Of a stretch of DNA of 64,000 nt, positions 58,401-64,000 are shown in pieces (the first letter of the stretch is position 1; the number at the start of each line of letters is the position of its first letter). The DNA comes from Dasypus novemcinctus (Eukaryota > Chordata > Mammalia > Cingulata > Dasypodidae). The notes under the pieces are model-generated. The model did no database searches, was not told the origin of the DNA, and saw only the letters and a program-made list of their open reading frames with translations. Both the position numbers and the translations under genes were made by a program. The stretch covers positions 116,421,225-116,485,224 of the forward strand of contig NC_080683.1 of NCBI RefSeq assembly GCF_030445035.2, written 5' to 3'.

Positions 58401-58447
58401 AACTGTAAAATGATGATTGTTTTCCTCTTGTTCAACTGCCTATGTAA

Positions 58448-58762
<315 letters not shown>

Positions 58763-59354
58763 TAAGCTTTCTTAAAGGGTTTCTTTAGGATATTGTACAT
58801 CTTAGATGTCACTTATTTTTTGATTATTCAAATGTAAAGTACTTTTTGGCCTCAGGAGCTGGTAAAGGCAAGAAAAGGTCAGGCTTCTCGTTAGTTGGTC
58901 AGAATGCCTCCAGTTGTGTACTGTGACATCATTTCCTTCAGAGCCCATCGCTTTCTTGGTTCTGTAAGATTATACCTGCCACACGGTGCCTGAAGGCAGA
59001 GGTGGGTGGACTTTCCACAAAGACATCACAAGGTTTCTTTGGGGCTTCAGGAAGGTTCATAATATATTAGAGCAGGGGCACCAGGTGTGGAGTGGGAGAC
59101 ATTGCTTACTGGAAAATTTTTAAGTATAAAACTGGTTCATGTGCATAGAATTTTTTGTGTATGGAGCTCAGAGAATAGTTTGAGCTTCAGTTATATTAAA
59201 AATTTATATAATAAATATGTATGATATATATATATTTTTTAAATGAACCTTGCAGTGAAGACATTCTTTTTTTTAGTAATTTGCCTTAAATATTTAATTT
59301 TTTTTTTTTTTTTTACTGCAGTTATCAGTTGGTGTTTGAAACAAAAACTTAGGA

Positions 59355-59440
59355 CATTTACGTTCAGATTTGTGTCTACCACAGTGTCTGACTCATAGGA
59401 GGCACTCATAAATGCTTATTAGATGCAAGAATATGAGTCT
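59355..59440 (+). repeat. L2 LINE 3' terminus
   Basis: 'accacagtgtctgactcata' followed by 'ggaggcactcataaatgctt' is the L2 3' end. Confidence 0.55.
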
Positions 59441-59969
59441 TTTGTGATTAATGATTAGGTACGTGAGAGTTCCAGATATCATTTTATGGTGATAGCTATT
59501 AAAAATCAGTATTACTAAGATTGTTACTAAAAATGAGAAATAATTTTAGTTGCCGTATTTTACTGTGAAAGCTGTTTGAAAATATGGTTATAAATTACCA
59601 CGTTTCCAGAGAATCACTGACTATTATGACAACTTTGGTAAAGGAAGAACTTCAGTTTCAGCATGTTCAATGCAAGAACCCCCACAGAGAATAGCAAATC
59701 CAAGATTCAGACATTTTGTGATACTGCGATGGTTTTTTCCATTTTCTTATTCCATTTGTAATGCAATTAACTTAATGTTTTTCTTTAAATTGTTACTTTT
59801 GTTTATCCTACAATGTCATGAATCCATGGGTTTGACGGCTAGCTTAATATGTACATCTATTTATTTTTAAAATGCATCAAAAAAATCTATAATGAATAGC
59901 ATAGGTACCATTTAAAATCACCTCAGGTATACTCAGTGGTGTGTGTACTACTCTCTGGGAAATATTGTT

Positions 59970-60395
59970 AGTATTAGTCAGGGTTCTTTAAGGAAACAGA
60001 ACCGACAGGAGATACCTGCATGTATTGTGAAGTTTTCTAAAATTGTCTCACGTGACTGCGGGTATGCACAGGTCCAGAATATATAGGACAGGCTGCATAC
60101 CGGGAGCTCAGTGAATTCCCCAGGAGAAGCTGGCTGGCTGAAGTAGAGATGGGAAGTCTCTCCCTGAATTGTGAAAGCATTTCTCCTTTTAAGGCTTCAA
60201 CCGATTGGATGAGATGTTTCTTATTGCTGAAACAATCTCCTCAGATGATTATAGATGTGAACAGTCATATGTGGAATCAACTCACTGATGATTTAAGTTC
60301 ATGAAATGTCCTCACAGTACAATTAGGTCAGTGCTTGCTTGACCAAACAACTGGCCACCATTACCTGGCCAAGTTGACACATGAGCCTAACCATC
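59970..60395 (+). repeat. Old LTR-type or DNA-type repeat, about 420 bp
   Basis: It begins 'gtattagtcagggttcttta' and ends near 'gttgacacatgagcctaacc'. It is a repeat common in mammals, with an inverted relative at 24,180-24,640. The first ten bases resemble the start of the TATTAGTCAG family, but the interior differs. Confidence 0.5.
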
Positions 60396-61784
60396 ACACT
60401 GCTTTAGAATGTCCCTCACAGACGGTCACTCAGTCTTTACTTGATCTCAGCAAAAATGGACTTCACTATCCACTAGCCCTTGAAAATAGCCACTGCGCCC
60501 CCTTCAGTCTTCCATCTTCCAGACTGTGATCTGTCATTCCTTCAGCCTGTCCTCAGATGCCATGGTCTCCCCATCTTCCATACTCCTGGATGCCCTGCTT
60601 TTGGCACTCTCCTGGTTTCCAGTGACTCTTTAACATTGCATGTCTAATTTATTTGAGAAATGTGATGATCAGTGCTGAGCCTTAAAAGATTTTGCCATCA
60701 TGTTCTTGAGCCTATACTGTTATAACATTATCTAAAAGACCTGTGTGTTTTCCTCAGCCATGTTATAATGTTGGAATGTTGGGTTACTTAGCTCCATAGT
60801 AAGTCACTTAGATCTTTACTATTTGAACTGCTCTTAAGCCAGGTTTTCAGGGTTCTATACTTACATAACTGGTGTTTTGGACTGAAGACATGCTTTGTCA
60901 TATTTTTGAGGTGTTCTATTTTTTTTTTTCCTGACTCTTATTCTAGATCATCTCTTCTCATTTTCTTTTCAAATGCGATTTTTGACAAGCATTTATGTCA
61001 GAATGGTTTGACCATTTAGGCAATAGAAAATCCAACTATAAGTGACTTCAGCAATTATAGTTATTATTTCATCTAACCAAGCATATGGAGGTGGGCTGGT
61101 TCCAGGTATGGTTAATTCCAGGTTTGTCTGCATCCTCGATTACCCACGTTTCTCCTATCCCTGAAGGACAAAATTGGGGTTCTGCAAGCAAGGAAGAAAA
61201 ATTGTTGGGGAACCAACCACCACTACTGGTCACAGCATTCCTCCTTGTCTAGCTCCAAATTATTAGTGAAAAGCCTACTCTGGAGGCAGAGTGACAAATA
61301 GAGACGTGCAGATTGCCCATCAGATTATGCAAGGCAGAAAGGAAGAATCCTAGATCCAGTTCTTTTTTAGACATGGAGGAATGAGGGTCTTGGTGAAATG
61401 AAAGGAAAGGAAAACACAACCATCGTCTTGTGCCTGGCTTCTAGATTGCGTATCAAAGAGGAATCAAATTCCTTTCTATAATGTTTGGTGGTATTTTCAG
61501 AGGCCAGTGTGTCTTTGAGTCCCACAAAACACCTGTGGCTTTGTTTGCTGCTGACTATATATTTTATTAAAATTTAAAATAGCAATTTAAACCTTTAGTC
61601 TCCCCCAGTTGTCATTTTAGAGGAAAACAGCTTCTAGTTATATGTCAGTTGAATCCATTTTCCCTTTTTGGATTTTACTGTCATTAAGATACAATATCTG
61701 TCATTGCTTTTCAATCTTTATGTTTCAAATGCCTTCACTTTTTTTGAGGGGGAGGGCTTGTTTAGTATTTTAAAGCTTGGACTT

Positions 61785-62300
61785 ATATTCATAGAGCAAG
61801 AGCTGGCTGTACAGGTAGCATGTATTTTGTGCCAGCCATGTGCTAGTCATTGAAGATGCAGTACAAGTAAGACTCGGGGCACATCCCTGGTCGTCGTCCT
61901 GGGATGTGCAAGCAAGCCATTTTAAACAACGTGGTCACCGTTGGTGAGGTATGGACAAGGCACAGAGAGAGGAGCTAATGGTGGTCTCTTAGGCACTCAG
62001 GAGTCTGCTCTGAGCCCAGAGGGGAAAGGGCATTCCTGATGGAGAAGAGTGTCTGCCGGCATCCAGGTCTGCGGAAGAGCAGGACCCAGGCGGCAACCTC
62101 AGTCCTCTGGAGCGTGGGGTGGGGGAAGGGTGGCAGGCGTGGGGTGGAACATGTGAAACGAGGCAGCAAAGTTGGACAAGGGTCTTCCTGATAGGCCTCA
62201 AAGGGCTGAGTGGGGAGGGGGACACTTTATGCTTAAAGTTCAGGAGAAGGAGGGATCATGTGATTGGGGCTACACTGCGGGCAGACGGCAGGCCATCTGT
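61785..62300 (+). repeat. L2/CR1-type LINE fragment
   Basis: 'ttttgtgccagccatgtgct' followed by 'gggcattcctgatggagaag' and 'gtggaacatgtgaaacgagg' follow an L2-like order. Diverged. Confidence 0.4.
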
Positions 62301-62429
62301 GGATGGATAAGCAGTATGCATTTTCACTTACTCCACTTGTTCACATGTCAGCTCTTTAGAAGGATGAGACTATCATTTAGTGATACAAAATCTTAGTATT
62401 TGAAATGAAAAAAGGTGGGTAAATTCTTG

Positions 62430-62600
62430 CTATAACTCAGTACTTCCTAATTTAGTAGAACCACCTGGGGAGCATTTAAAAATCTTGATGTCCAGGTCAC
62501 ATCCCAGACCAATCAGACCCAGTGTTTGGGGGTTGGGAACAGACCTCAGTAATAGTTAAAGATTTGCAGATGACTCCATAGTGCAGCAATGTGTGGAACC
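62430..62600. repeat. hAT-Charlie (MER5-like) DNA transposon fragment
   Basis: 'accacctggggagcatttaa', 'catcccagaccaatcagacc' and 'agacctcagtaata' are typical of small non-autonomous Charlie elements. Confidence 0.55.
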
Positions 62601-62609
62601 TCAAATCTT

Positions 62610-62780
62610 ATAATTTTTAAAAAAATATGTTATTGATACATATTAATAAAGCATACAGTTCACCCAAAATGTACAACCTATGGTATTTGGCATAATCTTA
62701 TAGTTGTGTATTTATCACATCAATAATTATTAGAACATTTTCACAATATCAATAATAATAGATAAAATTCTTCAACTCTC
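62610..62780 (-). repeat. L1 3'-end fragment, antisense
   Basis: 'aaagcatacagttcacccaa' then 'tagttgtgtatttatcacat' is a reversed L1 3' UTR. Confidence 0.5.
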
Positions 62781-62929
62781 AATTTCTGTTTTGTTTTGTT
62801 TTTTTAAAGAAGAAAAAACAATGCAGTTTTAAGTAGATAGAAGCTGCACAGGTAGGGAGTGACTCATGCATGCATGACTTCTGCTGCTGTCCCTCTAGTT
62901 TTTCCCACAGGTATTGGCAGAGGCACCAA

Positions 62930-63015
62930 GCACTATGCCTGGCTCCAAGCCAGTTAGCGAGTGACTTGGAGCTAGGAATTAGAACCCCAGATTTCCTGTT
63001 TCAGAATCTATTAGC
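62930..63015 (+). repeat. MIR SINE fragment
   Basis: 'cagttagcgagtgacttgga' followed by 'gaattagaaccccagattt' matches the MIR 3' half. Confidence 0.45.
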
Positions 63016-63049
63016 AAACATATCTAGGAGAATGCTGTAACCTTATTTG

Positions 63050-63350
63050 ATAATTTTTAACAACTTTATTGACATACCATACAATTCACCCATTTATAGT
63101 GTACAGTTCAGTGGTTTTTAAGTATATTCACAGATAGGTGAAATAGTCAATTTTAGAACATTTTTGTCGCTTCAAGAAGAAACTGCATCTCCTTCAGCTG
63201 TCACTCCCCCATTCTCCTTAATCCATACCCTCTCCAGTTATAAGCCACCTTTAGTCTACTTTCTATCTGTACAGATTTCCCTGTTCTGGACATTGACATG
63301 AATGAAATCAGATGGTATGTCATCTTTTGTATCTATATAAACTGTGATTC
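63050..63350 (-). repeat. L1M-type 3' end, antisense
   Basis: 'caactttattgacataccat', 'acaattcacccatttatagt' and 'gtacagttcagtggtttt' are the classic reversed 3' end of old mammalian L1M elements. Confidence 0.75.
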
Positions 63351-63400
63351 CTTTATCTCTTTCGGAAAAAATTCACCTTTCCTCATTCTCTTCTCTGTAG

Positions 63401-63461
63401 AGACCTGGAAACAATAACCACTTGGTGGCAGTGAATACCCCTACTGCCCAGATTGTGGCCT
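63401..63461 (+). other. Splice-framed 61-bp segment in PEX7 intron 3 (candidate cryptic exon)
   Basis: Preceded by a pyrimidine-rich tract and 'ttctctgtag', followed by the near-consensus donor 'gtaagt'. It does not match PEX7 protein. Inclusion after exon 3 would add 61 bases, not a multiple of three, and so would shift the frame. It could be a decoy or a poison exon, or chance. Confidence 0.3.
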
Positions 63462-64000
63462 GTAAGTACCATTGGCCACTAAAAGGAACAAGAAACGTTG
63501 ACACACACACTCACATGGGCTCTCCTTAGCCAAAGATGAGACCATTTCAATATCAAAAATAAAGATGACAGTAAAGTGAAATAATTCATACACATAACGT
63601 TTATATTTATATTTTAATTCACTCCATAGAGTTGTAATGATTGAAAAATGAAAGCTTGGTCACCACTGAACAAAGACATCCAATTCATTCTAAAAAGTGT
63701 TACAAAAAGGTAAAGAATTAAGGCATTGAAATAAAAGGACAAGTCCCATTTGATTTGAACTCTGAAGGATGATAGAGATGGGAGAAGGATTCCAGAGACA
63801 CTGAATTGTAGAAAAAGAAAATAATCTCCAAGATCAGGTAAGAGATTTCCCTCATGGACTTGCCAGTCTAGACCCTTTCCCCTAACTCAGTCCCCATACA
63901 GCTTGTGAGTTGCACAGAGACAGCATGGTCTGGGTCCCTCTTGCCACAGATGCAGGCATGAGGTCATTCACAATAGTGAGTTAGAACCCCATGCATATTC

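Overview
The window is mammalian genomic DNA, most likely from a xenarthran (armadillo, Dasypus-type). Two observations point there. First, it holds at least six tRNA-derived SINEs of the armadillo DAS type, several with clear target-site duplications, together with many copies of one L1 lineage with a long 3' UTR. Second, the only clear host gene is PEX7, the peroxisomal PTS2 import receptor, split into vertebrate-style exons. The species call is inference from repeat content; the PEX7 call is firm.

Layout. 1-1.5 kb is GC-rich, with an isolated CpG/NRF1/CRE/E-box cluster, and has a paralogous copy at 39.0-39.6 kb. 2.4-13.6 kb is old repeats (LTR-type, L2, L1 3' ends, SINEs) and sequence I do not recognise. 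13.7-19 kb is an L1-containing segment with a second copy at 42.0-45.7 kb, and its antisense L1 continues to 22.0 kb. 22-27.7 kb holds an ERVL pol relic, an unidentified pseudogene-like block and another antisense L1. 27.9-38 kb is the most interesting part: a tandem array of broken, intron-bearing modules of a RALGDS-like gene (a Ral guanine nucleotide exchange factor) on the minus strand. It has two large direct units, A (27.9-32.2 kb) and B (32.2-35.6 kb), plus a C-terminal module at 37.0-37.7 kb. Unit A carries a solo LTR that unit B lacks. 39-50 kb is more duplicated and repeat-rich DNA, including a poly(A)-ended retrocopy-like block, a minisatellite, a nested SINE pair and a strong CTCF core motif.

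50.3-64 kb is the 5' part of PEX7 on the plus strand: a CpG-island promoter, exon 1 (50,528-50,645), exon 2 (52,894-52,951) and exon 3 (58,510-58,660). Exons join in frame to give the first 109 residues; intron 3 runs out of the window. Introns are filled with SINE, L1, MIR, L2 and hAT-type relics. Intron 3 also contains a 61-bp segment framed by near-consensus splice sites.

The picture is one housekeeping gene next to a gene-poor interval that has repeatedly gained segmental duplications and degraded RALGDS-like copies. I see no prokaryotic features, CRISPR arrays or functional RNA genes.
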